This document shows, one piece after another, positions 22,066-32,303 of a stretch of DNA of 64,000 bases. The DNA lies in NCBI GenBank assembly GCA_907164885.2, contig OU015490.1:98333757-98397756 (forward strand), written 5' to 3'. The stretch's first letter is position 1. Each line of letters opens with the position of its first letter. The notes beneath the pieces were generated by a model. That model ran no database searches, had not been told where the DNA came from, and was given only the letters and a program-made list of their open reading frames with translations. Position numbers and translations under genes: made by a program. The DNA comes from Dolomedes plantarius. Lineage: Eukaryota; Arthropoda; Arachnida; Araneae; Dolomedidae.

Positions 22066-22897
22066 GTAAATTCCTACCACATTTTTTTTGTAAAACCAAT
22101 TACATACTGTGAAAACTACATCATGTAAAAAATATTTACTTGATTAAATAAATATACTAATAGAAAATAGTTATAAAATATTTGTAAAGAGTATTCCCCT
22201 TTTCACTAAATTTCTCTCTGTACAGTAGAAAATCCAACCATGTCGATTAATTTGTTATTATAGATATAAATAAAATAGGGTAGATTGCCTTGATAAGAGT
22301 ACAATAATAAGTTTTTAATGTTGAGCATAATTTCAGCTCAACATTGAAAGCTAAATCAGAGACTTGTCTAGAATGACACCAAAATTTCCTCTTCACTATT
22401 GACAATAATGCTGTTGAAAGTAGAGAAACACAAGAATAAAGATTGAATGCTAAGTAAAACATTAGCATACAAAATCTTAAAACTTCTAAATTTGATTACA
22501 ACATGCCATACAGAGCATTAATACAGATGCTGGGTCAGATTTAGAAATTAAAGATTTTATATAGTATTCAATCTTCATTCTTGTGTTTCTTTACTTTCAA
22601 TGTGAGAGTGATTCTCGATAGTGAAGAGAAAATTTTGTTGTCATTCTAAACAAGTCTCTCAGTCAGCTTTCAATTATTGTACTCTATCAAGGCATTCTAA
22701 TCTATTTTATTTATATCTGTAATAACTAATCATTTAATTGACAGGATTGAATGTCGTACTGTACTCAGAAATTTAGTGAAAAGGGTGAATACTCTTTAAC
22801 TAATCTATTACTATAATAATGAATAAAGTAAACATTTATTATATGATGTAGCTTTCACAGTAATTGGTTTTACAAAAATTGTGGTAGAAAGTAATTT
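22066..22897. repeat. Large imperfect palindrome (~830 bp)
   Basis: Arms 22066-22452 and 22563-22897 are inverted copies with about 110 bp between. They are recognisable along their full length with indels. The left arm has an extra ~35 bp that is itself a hairpin (ATGTTGAGC/GCTCAACAT near 22319-22345). The frame 22247-22468 is a by-product. Confidence 0.85.
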
Positions 22898-23149
22898 GGG
22901 ATACTAAATTCTGCATAGTATTTTAATAGAGCATATCTTTTGTTACTAAATTGTCAAATTATGGTGGAGATCTGTGTATAAAGTATTTTTTATTTGCGAG
23001 CAGCTGTTATTAGGGATAACCACAGTAAAAAAATATTCAAAATATACTATTTAGATTCAGTAATTACTAAACAATTGTTATGATATATTGTTTGATTAGT
23101 CTAGGTTAATTTGAAAAATGAGGTGGGTAATATTGACTAGCTGTCAATG

Positions 23150-23605
23150 TTGAGTGAAATGGCATAGATTATATTATAAAGCGTGAAGAAACACTTAGAC
23201 TTTTTGAACCAAGCTTCTAACCCAAATTTAAGTTTTTTAAAAAATATTTTGCTAATGAGAGTATTTTCACAGATCTTAACAATGGAATAGAAAACCTGTA
23301 TAGTCAACAAATTCATGGATAAACGATTCAGTTCTAAAAGCAAAAATCCTGGTTTCTGTATACTGTTGTAACATGATTATTATAAAAGTATACAGAAACC
23401 AGGCCTTTTGCTTTTAGGGCTGCATCTTTTATCCATGACTTAGTTGACCATACAGGTGTTATGTTCGATTCTTTAGATCCATGAAAATATTTTCAATTTT
23501 AAAAGTTTTATTAAATTTTTTTTTAATTTCTGGTTAGAAGTTCGGTTTGAAAAGTTAAAAGTATTTTATTGCACTTTGTAAAATAATCTATGCCACTGCA
23601 CTCAA
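23150..23605. repeat. Imperfect palindrome with ~215-bp arms
   Basis: Arms 23150-23363 and 23388-23605 meet at GGTTTCTGTATAC/GTATACAGAAACC with only 24 bp between them. Identity is highest near the centre. A third copy of the inner arm lies at 26024-26112. Confidence 0.88.
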
Positions 23606-23624
23606 CTAGAGAATAAAATTAAGT

Positions 23625-23663
23625 TTTAGCAGTAAATTTACTTTTTTAGCAGTAAATTTACTA
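23625..23663 (+). repeat. 19-bp tandem duplication
   Basis: TTTTAGCAGTAAATTTACT occurs twice in succession. Confidence 0.85.
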
Positions 23664-23724
23664 TTTTTTAAAAAGTAACATTAAATTAACCAAAAGGTAT
23701 TAAATACATGACTTTTTTAAATAC

Positions 23725-23780
23725 CTCATTGAATCTTGTGTATTACCAGCAGCAATATTAGACACTGTCCAACAGACTTT
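23725..23780 (-). CDS. Candidate internal coding exon (ARM-repeat-like?)
   Basis: On the minus strand TTTATTCATTTCAG precedes a 56-nt exon and GTATTT follows. In one frame it reads KVCWTVSNIAAGNTQDSM, which resembles the CWTISNI.AGN..QI block of importin-alpha armadillo repeats. The phase joins the candidate terminal exon at 21598-21691 without a stop. This could be an exon of a host gene, a processed relic, or chance; the likeness covers under 20 residues. Confidence 0.35.
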
Positions 23781-24639
23781 CTGAAATGAATAAAAATAAA
23801 TATATAATAACACAAGGCAAACTGTTAAATTATAATCAGAAAAATTTCTCCTCACATGAATTTTCAAATCAGATTGAGTGAAAATTACTCATAATGGAAT
23901 ATGCACTGAGCATATAATTTAATACCAAAAATTGCCTGGTGATTAAAAGTTGAGAAGTAATCAGACTTTCAATGTGCTGAATATGTTTAGCACAATATTT
24001 AAATAAGACTTTAATATACATGAACTAGATTACTACCTCACAAAACTTCCAAGAAACAATTTCAACTTTCCATATAATTTGGCTTTCCATAAAACTCCAA
24101 CTGGTGTTTAGAATCAGTTGAGTTATTTTTCAGGCACAACTTTATCAACATATTTAATTATGAAACTTTGAGAAAGTAAAGACAATTTACAATGCATTTC
24201 CCCCCATTTTTTTAAACAGCTAAACAAGATGCTCAGTGGAATTTTAAAAAATTTAGTACAATCAAATATTTGACAAGGCAATAAAAGAAATTCTAAGCAT
24301 AATGCAACAATTTAAAGAACAACATAAAACAGATGCTGTCTATGATTTTTTTCATTAACCCAAAGCTCATGCTTAACTTGAAGAGTTCAGAATCAATGGG
24401 GAGAAAAAAAAGTACTAATCAGAATTTTTGAAAAAATTCCAGTTGACATACCATATACGAGATGAGGTACTAGTTCCCAGACATACACTTAACTAAAGTT
24501 TAGATTTAATGAGTTTCTAACTCTTAATTTTAGGATAGTAAAACATAGTTATGTCTTAACTGGCTAATGTGTGCATGTGCATGTAAGAAAGCACATAATA
24601 GATATATTTAGGATAAAATATTAAAGATATTTTTTTTAC
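23781..24639. other. Unassigned stretch (intron-like)
   Basis: AT-rich. A GTATGT donor-like site on the minus strand near 24450 was not assignable to an exon. Confidence 0.35.
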
Positions 24640-24704
24640 TGCCTTCATCTCTAATAACACAGATAAAAGTGATTTCAAACACGATACAAATTATAAAATT
24701 AAGG
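24640..24704 (+). repeat. 64-bp repeat, copy 1
   Basis: ACTGCCTTCATCTCTAATAA and following bases recur at 27188-27253 in the same orientation with few changes. It lies directly past the stop of the P-like transposase relic and may be a piece of that element's untranslated end. Confidence 0.75.
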
Positions 24705-25702
24705 GGCTAGGGTTTGAAGTCTAAGCTTCGATTCATTTTCGAAAACTTGTGTCAACGAGATGTTGTATTGTGACCCAGACAATTGGCGAAACTTTCCAAA
24801 CCTATTTTCAATAATGTCGGTTTGAATTTTTCCTGTTAAGAAATATGCCATCCCCAATTCATTGCAACAATATGTTCACATTTCAAGTACAGCATGTGTA
24901 GTGTGAGAAAGTGTGGTATATGTTTTAGTTAAAAAGCCAGAAGTATATTTAAGAGAATTCCAAGTATCAAGCCAAACTAAGAATTTTTGTAGGTACATAA
25001 CCTTTTCATTGGATGAATTAGATGACAAAGACTCACAATACACATCTCGTTTATGACCCCCTTTTAACTTACTTTACACATTCATTATCTTCCACCATTT
25101 AATAATGATTGCAATATATTCAGATGTTTCTAAACAAAAAGGTTCATCAGTATGTGTAGAAAGCACTTTCAACCCTTCAACAAATAGTCATTGAAAATTT
25201 TAAGGCATAGTTTTACATTTTGTCTCTCCATAGAAGATGGAGTTTTTAAAAGTTAATCCAAACACATATTATGTTTAAATATGTGTTTGGATATAATTAT
25301 CCAAACACATTATGATAACACTATCTGTCCATCCTCTAAAGAATGGATACTTTTAATGGTTCTAAAAGAGGCAGTTTTAGTTAAGTTATGATCATTAAAA
25401 TCAATAAAATGCATACACTGACCATAATTCTTCTGATTCAGCCAATTATTTCTGACACACTTCAGAATGTGTACAGGATCAAAAATATAAAATAATGGTC
25501 TATTAGGATTTGAAGGATGATTATATAATATACTTAAACAAGGGGGGTAGCAAAATAGGATATTGTTTAATAATAAAGTCAGTTGTTCAGTCAAGAAGTC
25601 AATTATTGTATTTTGATGATGAGAAATTTTATGTCTTAGAACATCAAGCAATTCAATTACCACATTTAATACATTTTCACCATCACTCATTACTGTTTTC
25701 AT
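24699..25702 (-). pseudogene. P-element/THAP9-like transposase relic, C-terminal part
   Basis: The minus strand encodes a 130-codon open piece (25310-25702) with FYIFDPVHILKCVRNNWLNQ, then, in drifting frames, EPFCLETSEYIAIIIKWWKI, KFLVWLDTWNSLKYTSGF, and finally MAYFLTGKIQTDIIENRFGK followed by FRQLSGSQYN to a TAA at 24699. These are the RNase H-like insertion and C-terminal blocks (GKLQTDPLE.RFG..R...G) of P-element/THAP9 transposases. At least three stops or shifts occur. The N-terminal THAP domain was not found. Whether it sits in an intron of a host gene is unknown. Confidence 0.7.
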
Positions 25703-25739
25703 TTAATCCAAATTCTTTATATAAGTATTAAGACTTAAA

Positions 25740-26020
25740 ATGGAATAAACATGTTTAACAGAGAGAAAAATTTATGGCATGCATAAAATTAAATTTTACC
25801 AAAATTTAAAATTACTTAGCCCATTAATTAATGATCTAATACATCCAAAAGCAATTTCCTTTTTACTACTTCTGTAATGAATTATCAACGAACCTCTAAC
25901 AACTTATCAGGAAATTCTAAAAATATTTTTAAAATTTTAATGTTAACCATTAAGAATAAATAAAGCTTGGCACTTCACATTTTCATAATATAAATATCAT
26001 TTTTCTGTTATTATAAAAGA
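25740..26020. other. Unassigned AT-rich stretch
   Basis: Nothing recognised; may include the decayed upstream part of the P-like element. Confidence 0.35.
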
Positions 26021-26023
26021 CTC

Positions 26024-26112
26024 TGTAAACCAGGCGTTTTGCTTTTTGGAACTGTATCTTGTATCCGTGAATTCATTGATTATACAGGAGTTCTATTCCA
26101 TTATTAAGAAAG
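26024..26112 (+). repeat. Third copy of the palindrome arm
   Basis: TGTAAACCAGGCGTTTTGCTT and the next 65 bp match 23390-23475 (right arm of the 23.4 kb palindrome) with about 75% identity. Confidence 0.7.
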
Positions 26113-27187
26113 GGTTATTTCATTCACTTATCAAACACACATTTTGATATAATAAACCACAACTCACAATGAATGTCTTATCTACAGTTTTATAAACAAA
26201 CTTTGTCCATGAACAGATTTTATATTTTCTAAATAAACCTTGGCATTTTATACTTTTATAATATAAATCTCTTTTTTTGGCAAGAGTTAAAGACTTTCAA
26301 GTTTTTTCACAAGAGTTAACATGACCAGGGAGTCATGTTAACTGAAATCCCTGGATTGCACTTTCTCACTCATCTAAAACCTTAACAACAAGCTTCACAG
26401 TTAAAAAAGAATAAATAAAGAAAATCAATATTCTATCCACAAATTATTGAGACCAAAGTTTATGAGAAAGTTCAGATTAGCGTCTAAGTTAAAAAAACTA
26501 ATTTGAAATTTTTAGTTGTTTAATAAATATTTTTATAGTTTTTTCATAGAAAAATTTAATTAGTTAAAATAAATCTAAAAAAATATTAAAAACAGTGATT
26601 TTGGCCACAAGTCCACTGCTGAAAATAAAAGTATAGCTCGAGAATAAAAAAAGGTAGGCTCAGTGACGTTAAACAAAAACCTTACATGAGTTATGAGATC
26701 CAAGTGGTATTTGTCTTTCAAGCCCGAAGTTAGATTCCAGTTTCAAAATTCTGTAAAGAAACCAATATTTTCTTATAATGCCATAATAAAAATTTAATGG
26801 TTTATAAACCAAGAAGTATTGAAAAGTACGAGTTCTTTATAAACTTGCTTATCACTAATATAAAAAGGGGAAAATAAACTAATTTTACCCTTTATATATA
26901 TACTTTAAGCCAATAAGTTCACATTTATTTTGCACAGCATGACAACAAAATAATTTCCAAAAGACCTTTAGAGATGAACAGCTTATAGATAGTTATTGAG
27001 AACATTCTCAGATTTATAAAAACTCTTATCGTATAATATCTATTACAATAAAGCAATTTTTTTTATGTACACATTCTGATAATCTACAAATCTATATACT
27101 TATAAATATATAATTTAAAAACATGGAATGCAAATTAATAATTTAAGAAACAATTTATGTATCTAAATAGTCTATTCTGGAATAATT
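26113..27187. other. Unassigned AT-rich stretch with one exon-like interval
   Basis: See 26686-26750. Otherwise nothing seen. Confidence 0.35.
26686..26750 (-). other. Exon-like interval with strong splice borders
   Basis: On the minus strand TTGGTTTCTTTACAG precedes 65 nt and GTAAGG follows. Only one frame is open (reading LKLESNFGLERQIPLGSHNS), but its phase does not connect directly to the other candidate exons without a stop, so it may be part of a non-coding or alternatively spliced transcript, or chance. Confidence 0.3.
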
Positions 27188-27253
27188 TTCACTGCCCTCA
27201 TCTCTAATAACACTGATAAAAGTGATTTCAAACACGATACAAATTAGAAAATT
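27188..27253 (+). repeat. 64-bp repeat, copy 2
   Basis: Matches 24640-24704. Confidence 0.75.
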
Positions 27254-27454
27254 AAATGCACGTGGCATCTACATTGACACAAATTTAAAACTCCAAAACG
27301 ATCTAAATTTCCAAAATTTTGAAATAAATCTGAAATATAAACCTGTAGTTCAAAGACCATATTTGAATGAATTCAGGAATACAATGGAGTTCACATACCT
27401 ACAAAAATTAATAATTGTTGAAAATATATATACACTCAATTGCAAGAATATATA

Positions 27455-27813
27455 CACTCAGTTGCAAAAAGTATGCACCATTATGTTATTCCTAAAGAGT
27501 GAAATTGTTTTATTTTATATCTTCAGAGAGAGTAGAAATATAATCTAAATATCAAAGCCAGTTCAAAATATTGATTAATAGCAATTGAAATTCAAAATGT
27601 TCCTTAAATAAGCTTTTTATTTAATGAGATATTCAAAATAAAAAAATGCTCCAATATTTGCTATTGTTTCAATATTTACTTGACATGTGGATACTGATTA
27701 AACAATATTTTGATCTGGTTTTGAAATTTTGAATATATCTTTACTCTCGATAGACAGAAAATAAAGGAATTTCACCCAGTAGGAATAACATATACATATA
27801 TAGCAATTGAGTG
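27455..27813. mobile_element. Palindromic MITE with TA target (~360 bp)
   Basis: Ends CACTCAGTTGC and inverse GCAATTGAGTG, each next to TA. TIR homology continues through ATGTTATTCCTA and GTGAAATT and on toward the middle (CCAG.TCAAAATATTG.TTAAT), so most of the element folds on itself. The left end CACTCAATTGCA is also present 22 bp upstream at 27433. Confidence 0.75.
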
Positions 27814-28585
27814 TACACATAGAACATTATTAATAGAATTAAAAAAAATTATATTTTAAGGCTATTAAGATTATACATGAAAAATACCTATTAGTGTTTA
27901 GTATTTAAATTAAAATGTATAATTATACTAAATACATTCTTTTAAATTATGAACACAAAAATTTTAAGAATATTTGTTCTTAATTTCTTTATAATGTATA
28001 AAATGCACAGTATTTTATAAAGATTACTCAAAACACAATTTGATAAGGAATTCAATAGATCCTTTTGTATGATTTACAAGTTCATTTTTAGAATCTTTTA
28101 TAATGTGGAATGTTTTTGAATCCATCTTTTAACATTTAGACACGGATAATTTGTTGCCTATTGATACCTGCAATAAGAACATTGTCCATTTTCCTATTAA
28201 ATATATTTTACAATTTTTCGCCATTGAATACTATGCAGGAATACTATGCATTGAATACTATGCATGAATTTACTATGGAGGAATCATGTGTAACTGATTT
28301 ATCAATCCAGTAGTAAAAAAATGTTTAATTTGGATTAACATAATAAAAAAAATTTCATTATAATTTTCTTTCAAATTTCTTTAAAGAAGTAAAATGAAAA
28401 ATATTATACTGGAAATGAAAATACATTTTTATTTTTCACCTATGTAGATTTAGAATTGATATTTGTGTCATGTATTTTATACTTTCTAAAGGATATAAAA
28501 ATCTAAATAGTGCGTACAAATTACAATTCTAAATATTAATTTAATTAGCAAATACTTATATAAATAAATATAAAAGTTCAACTTA
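27814..28585. other. Unassigned AT-rich stretch
   Basis: A short three-copy repeat, GAATACTATGCA, lies near 28228-28266. No gene. Confidence 0.4.
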
Positions 28586-28586
28586 C

Positions 28587-28800
28587 CCTGAAAATTTTCT
28601 CTGGGTATATTATATCCACTTTTGTCCTTCTTAAACACGTGCAATGTTACGAATATGGCGCCAGTCATACGAGAGGGAGCTTTGAGCTGCGTATTATCTG
28701 TTGCCCATTGGTCGAGGGAGCTGCCATTCAAACTATACGACGCCTTTCTTCTCCGAAAAAAAACAATGGCGCTGAGCGATCAGTTTGAATTCAAAGTTAG
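28587..28800 (-). other. GC-richer patch with an exon/donor-like border (possible first exon and promoter)
   Basis: A CpG-richer island in AT-rich DNA with an inverted CCAAT box (CCATTGGTC on plus, near 28706). On the minus strand an open frame from 28731 reads MNGSSLDQWATDNTQLKAPS and continues MTGAIFVTLHVFKK to a consensus donor CAGG/GTAAGT at 28587/28586. It also contains TGTTACGAATATGGCGCC (28648), whose first bases equal the end of the solo LTR at 18504, so an LTR fragment is an alternative reading. Confidence 0.35.
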
Positions 28801-28846
28801 TTAAAACCATGAAGCTACAGTACTCTGTAATTTCATGGTTAAAACA
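28801..28846. repeat. Short hairpin
   Basis: TTAAAACCATGAA and TTCATGGTTAAAA flank a loop of about 18 bp. Confidence 0.7.
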
Positions 28847-28923
28847 ATGGGGTGTTCCGCAAAAAAATAATCAAACGATTAGAAAATTATGTGAAAAGAT
28901 TAGGAATGACACTTAATGAATAC

Positions 28924-29006
28924 AGAGTAAGTTTTTAAGTGAATTAAAGAGAAATTACAAAGATATTACAATTATTAGGTCAACTTAGAAAATACTTATG
29001 AAGTGA
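28924..29006 (+). repeat. 83-bp direct repeat, copy 1
   Basis: AGAGTAAGTTTTTAAGTGAA and following sequence repeats at 29108-29190 with about three differences. Confidence 0.9.
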
Positions 29007-29107
29007 TAACATATTTTGGTAGCTGAGAAATTTCTTTTCTGTTTTCATAAGCTTCTGGGGAGCTAAAAAACACAGACGACGACTTCCTCCCCCTCTTTTT
29101 TAAGTGA

Positions 29108-29190
29108 AGAGTAAGTTTTTAAGTGAATTGAAGAGAAATTACAAAGATACTACAATTATTAGGTCAACTTAGAAAATACTTATGAAGTGA
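29108..29190 (+). repeat. 83-bp direct repeat, copy 2
   Basis: See 28924-29006. The 184-bp offset and high identity suggest a recent tandem duplication. Confidence 0.9.
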
Positions 29191-30219
29191 AAAAAGTTAG
29201 AAATCATCATGACAGGATCTCTGGTTCCCTCTCCGAAGTTTTAGGGAATTTTTAATTTTTAACGTAAATTTCAAGCTAAAACTTTACTACATTATTTATA
29301 TTAATCATAGTAATTTAATAAATTAAACTCTAGGAAGTTCTAAATAATTAACTAATTCATGACTTAAATTTTAAAATACAATCTTTTAAAATTTATCTTA
29401 ACCTTATTCTTTAATCTTAATTCCTACACAATCAATTTCAAATTTGCTATGTCACATCTTTTTTTTCCCTTTTTTTATTATTTATCATACTTGTTGAATC
29501 AATCTCAAAATGAATAGAGTGCCCCGTAATTTTCTTACCGAGCCTATAGCTCTCTCAGGTACTTCATGAGCTTAGACGGTCTATTGTCTATATCACAACA
29601 CAGCCATAGTGTATAGCATCGCGTTTAAAAATCAAAATCAAACCCGTTAGAAATAAATGCTTGAAAATTAAGCAATTGCAAATATGTTTACGACCAACAC
29701 TTAACATTACTGCAATTGGATGTGATGGAACTGCGGTGAACACTGGATTGAATAATGGCGTGATTCCTTTATTTACATTACATTAATGTTTTTCTAAATA
29801 TGTGTGATTTGTTTATTTTAACTGTTAATTAAAATTCCTTTTCTTTCATTCAAATGTGTATTATAAGAATATGTTACTGTAAAATTAATACAATGAAATT
29901 CGAGAAAAAGTTCTACAAAATTAGTTGTTTTATAATGGCATCTAACAATTAGAAATACTTAGAATATGTAAGTTTCCTGAAAAATATATTTGAATATTTT
30001 ATCTACAAAAATATATATTATTATTTTAATATACTATAAAAGAAATTTTAAAAAATACAAATTTTATCACTATTTCCTCTCTTATAAATAAAGAGTGGTG
30101 CAACAAGGACCCATTTTTAAGTAGATATTTAATTTCTACAGTAATATATAAAAATAAACAATGAAACTAATTTTTATCTGTTTTTATAAGCTTCTAGGGA
30201 GTTAAAAACATACACACAG
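29191..30219. other. Unassigned AT-rich stretch
   Basis: No gene. TTTTATAAGCTTCTAGGGAG at about 30181 recalls sequence at 29040, another trace of local duplication. Confidence 0.4.
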
Positions 30220-30340
30220 AATACAATCTTTACATACAAGGAAAATTATGTGAATTTTCACATAATACAATTATACAATTTCACATAATACTTCTCACAT
30301 AATACAATCTTTACATACAAGGAAAATTATGGGAATTTTC
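30220..30340 (+). repeat. Local direct repeat
   Basis: AATACAATCTTTACATACAA plus GGAAAATTATG occurs at about 30221 and 30301, separated by CACATAATAC-rich filler. Confidence 0.85.
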
Positions 30341-30442
30341 TGCGTAAAAGAAGTTTCACAACAATGAAATAAATATTTTTGAAAAGTCTGTTTAATTTAA
30401 TCTTCGCCTTCCCTTTCAAATCCATAATTCTGATGCAGATTT

Positions 30443-30677
30443 CTGCTACTTCTGGTTACGAATCGGAGCATCAATTCCGGGACGGTTTTGGAAAAGCGGT
30501 TTCGAGTCGATTACCATCCAACCGTCACCGGCCCTCAAAAGGGTACACAATACGGGATTCCCCGTCGGAGATTCGTAAGTCATCCGGCAACGGTACGGAT
30601 CATTTCCCCCGAGCCTATCGTTCTGCCGGCGCCTCCAGCACCGGCCCGTCAAGTTGCCGTCAGTCTTGTGTTTGTTG

Positions 30678-30743
<66 letters not shown>
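30443..30743 (+). mobile_element. GC-rich SINE fragment with (TA)n(GA)n tail
   Basis: GC-rich block ending TTGTGTTTGTTGGG and then (TA)n (about 30679-30711) and (GA)n (30712-30743). The 3' end equals that of the SINE at 20308-20780 in opposite orientation. The tRNA-like head is not evident, so it is 5'-truncated or diverged. Confidence 0.6.
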
Positions 30744-30744
<1 letters not shown>

Positions 30745-30746
<2 letters not shown>

Positions 30747-30912
30747 GGCTACCTAGTGATTAAAACATCAGCTTTCGGTGCTGCGATTACCCGTTTCGAA
30801 TCCCGACAAGTCACTGCATGCTCTCGTGTGGATTGCGGTTTCGGTCATGTTAAATCTGTAGCTCGGAAGAAAGTCTCTCCGGGGGATTTTGGGGATTAGA
30901 AGGAGGGTCTAT
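30745..30912 (+). mobile_element. tRNA-derived SINE
   Basis: tRNA-like start AAGGCTACCTAGTGATTAAA with a B-box, GTTTCGAATCC, 50 bp later. The body (GTTAAATCTGTAGCTCGGAA) resembles the SINE at 41426. It directly follows the tail of the preceding SINE. Confidence 0.65.
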
Positions 30913-30999
30913 ATATAGTTTACAAATGTAAATTACTTAATATGAAACAAAAAAGAGTAAATAAATTTTAGGCGCTAAGCTGCTCACAAAAATATTTAC

Positions 31000-31297
31000 G
31001 ATATATAGATATTTAAAATTAAGATGATTAAAAGGGCAGATGTGACCATTTAATACTCCTATAACCTGAAATAAGATAGACATATATAAATAAGCAAAAA
31101 ACGGAATTGGAGGTGGTATAGTTGACATGTTTAACCGGGGTTGGGGGGTCACAACCCCCCCCCCCCAGTCATCAACTATACCACCTCCAATTCCGTTTTT
31201 TGCTTATTTATATATGTCTATCTTATTTCAGGTTATAGGAGTATTAAATGGTCCCATCTGCCCTTTTAATCATCTTAATTGTAAATATCTATCTATC
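31000..31297. repeat. Near-perfect palindrome, 126-bp arms
   Basis: Arms 31000-31125 and 31172-31297 differ at only a few positions, mostly at the outer edge. The 46-bp centre has a G-run and a C-run (GGGGTTGGGGGGTCACAACC then C12). Frames reading STIPPPIPFFAYLYM on both strands are artefacts of the symmetry. Confidence 0.93.
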
Positions 31298-31349
31298 TAT
31301 CTATCTATATATATATATTAATTAAAAAACCCTAAATCCTTTTCAAGAT
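31298..31349. other. (ATCT)n/(TA)n microsatellite and flank
   Basis: Short ATCT repeats run into TA repeats (31285-31318). Confidence 0.8.
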
Positions 31350-31748
31350 CCTAAATTCTAAATTTCCTTGGGCGTGGATTAATTTCGTTTCCCATTTAAA
31401 GAACAAAGACAGCTGTGTAGCACCCCAATTTCCCGCGCATCTTACATAAGGTATCACGTGACCTATGACATCAGAGTCATGGATAGCCAATCATTACTCT
31501 TTTTCATGATCACATGACGAGCGGCCTCAAAAGTTTATATAAGACCCTGCTGTCAAAAATCGAAGAGCTTTTGTCATTTTCCGTGACCCCGAGAAGATGT
31601 GTAATTTTGTCTAGTAAAATATTTAGTTCAACGTAACGATTGACGTCTTTGCTCCCTGCCTCGACTACTATAATTCTTCTAAGCCTTCGTTGTGACATGG
31701 TGGGTCCCTGATTTCATCGTTCTTCTCGGGTTGGACCTATCATGTTAC
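31350..31748 (+). mobile_element. LTR plus leader of a family A element, copy 1
   Basis: TTTATATAAGACCCTG acts as the TATA region (near 31533), TAGTAAAATATTTAG is near the poly(A) site, and the LTR seems to end TGTGACA at 31697, followed by TGGTGGGTCC, a primer-site-like sequence starting TGG. A second copy is at 40724-41055, and an inverted relative at 37859-38150. The start is uncertain; TGTAGCACC at 31416 is one candidate, but homology to copy 2 begins near 31357. Confidence 0.6.
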
Positions 31749-31751
31749 ACG

Positions 31752-31788
<37 letters not shown>
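31749..31788. repeat. (CA)n(TA)n microsatellite
   Basis: CACACA run then TATATA, ending exactly at the BEL/Pao 5' LTR. Confidence 0.9.
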
Positions 31789-32030
31789 TGTTCGGAATTC
31801 TGCTGCAAGTTCGTGTTCACTTCTGGTGGGGAGCCAGGGGAGATACCAAGCCTGATAATGACGTAAGAGGAAGAAGAATTCTCATTCGTTCAATCGCGGC
31901 TGATTATTATGTAATAGTCATACAAATTCATGTTTTTATTCTTTGTCTATATGTTCATTTGATATAAGCCTATTAAATACGATGGCAAATATTATCTAAT
32001 GTTTTTATTGCCATCATGTCTATAAAATTC
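31789..32030 (+). repeat. 5' LTR of the plus-strand BEL/Pao element
   Basis: Matches 37406-37615 including CTCATTCGTTCAAT and GTAATAGTCATA. The inner end near 32030 is estimated. Confidence 0.75.
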
Positions 32031-32303
32031 AGTAAGTTGGGGTAAGTACTCCAAAATTATATGATCCAAATTCAATTTATACAATTATTCATAGGTCAAT
32101 TGCAGTTAAGTGGACATCCACTAAAATGAATCTCCATATGATTTTTGTCCGTCCACCGTGGAGTACCTATGGTGTTCTAGTTCTAAATCGAAAGTAATGT
32201 AAGCGTAATTCTAGTCCTGAATCGAAAGTCATACAAATGTAAAGCTAATTCTTAATCGGAAGTCTTTCAAGTTTAAAGTTGAATTTGCATTCGCTTGTAA
32301 ATA

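Noticed and set aside
27222..27548. 108-codon plus-strand frame
   Set aside because: Overlaps the 64-bp repeat and the TA-flanked MITE; no domain.
29536..29600. Minus-strand donor-like CTCG/GTAAGA with short frame PSKLMKYLREL
   Set aside because: Isolated; no acceptor with matching phase and no recognisable protein.
30937..31321. Twin frames on opposite strands with the same peptide (STIPPPIPFFAYLYM)
   Set aside because: They are mirror images produced by the 31.0 kb palindrome.
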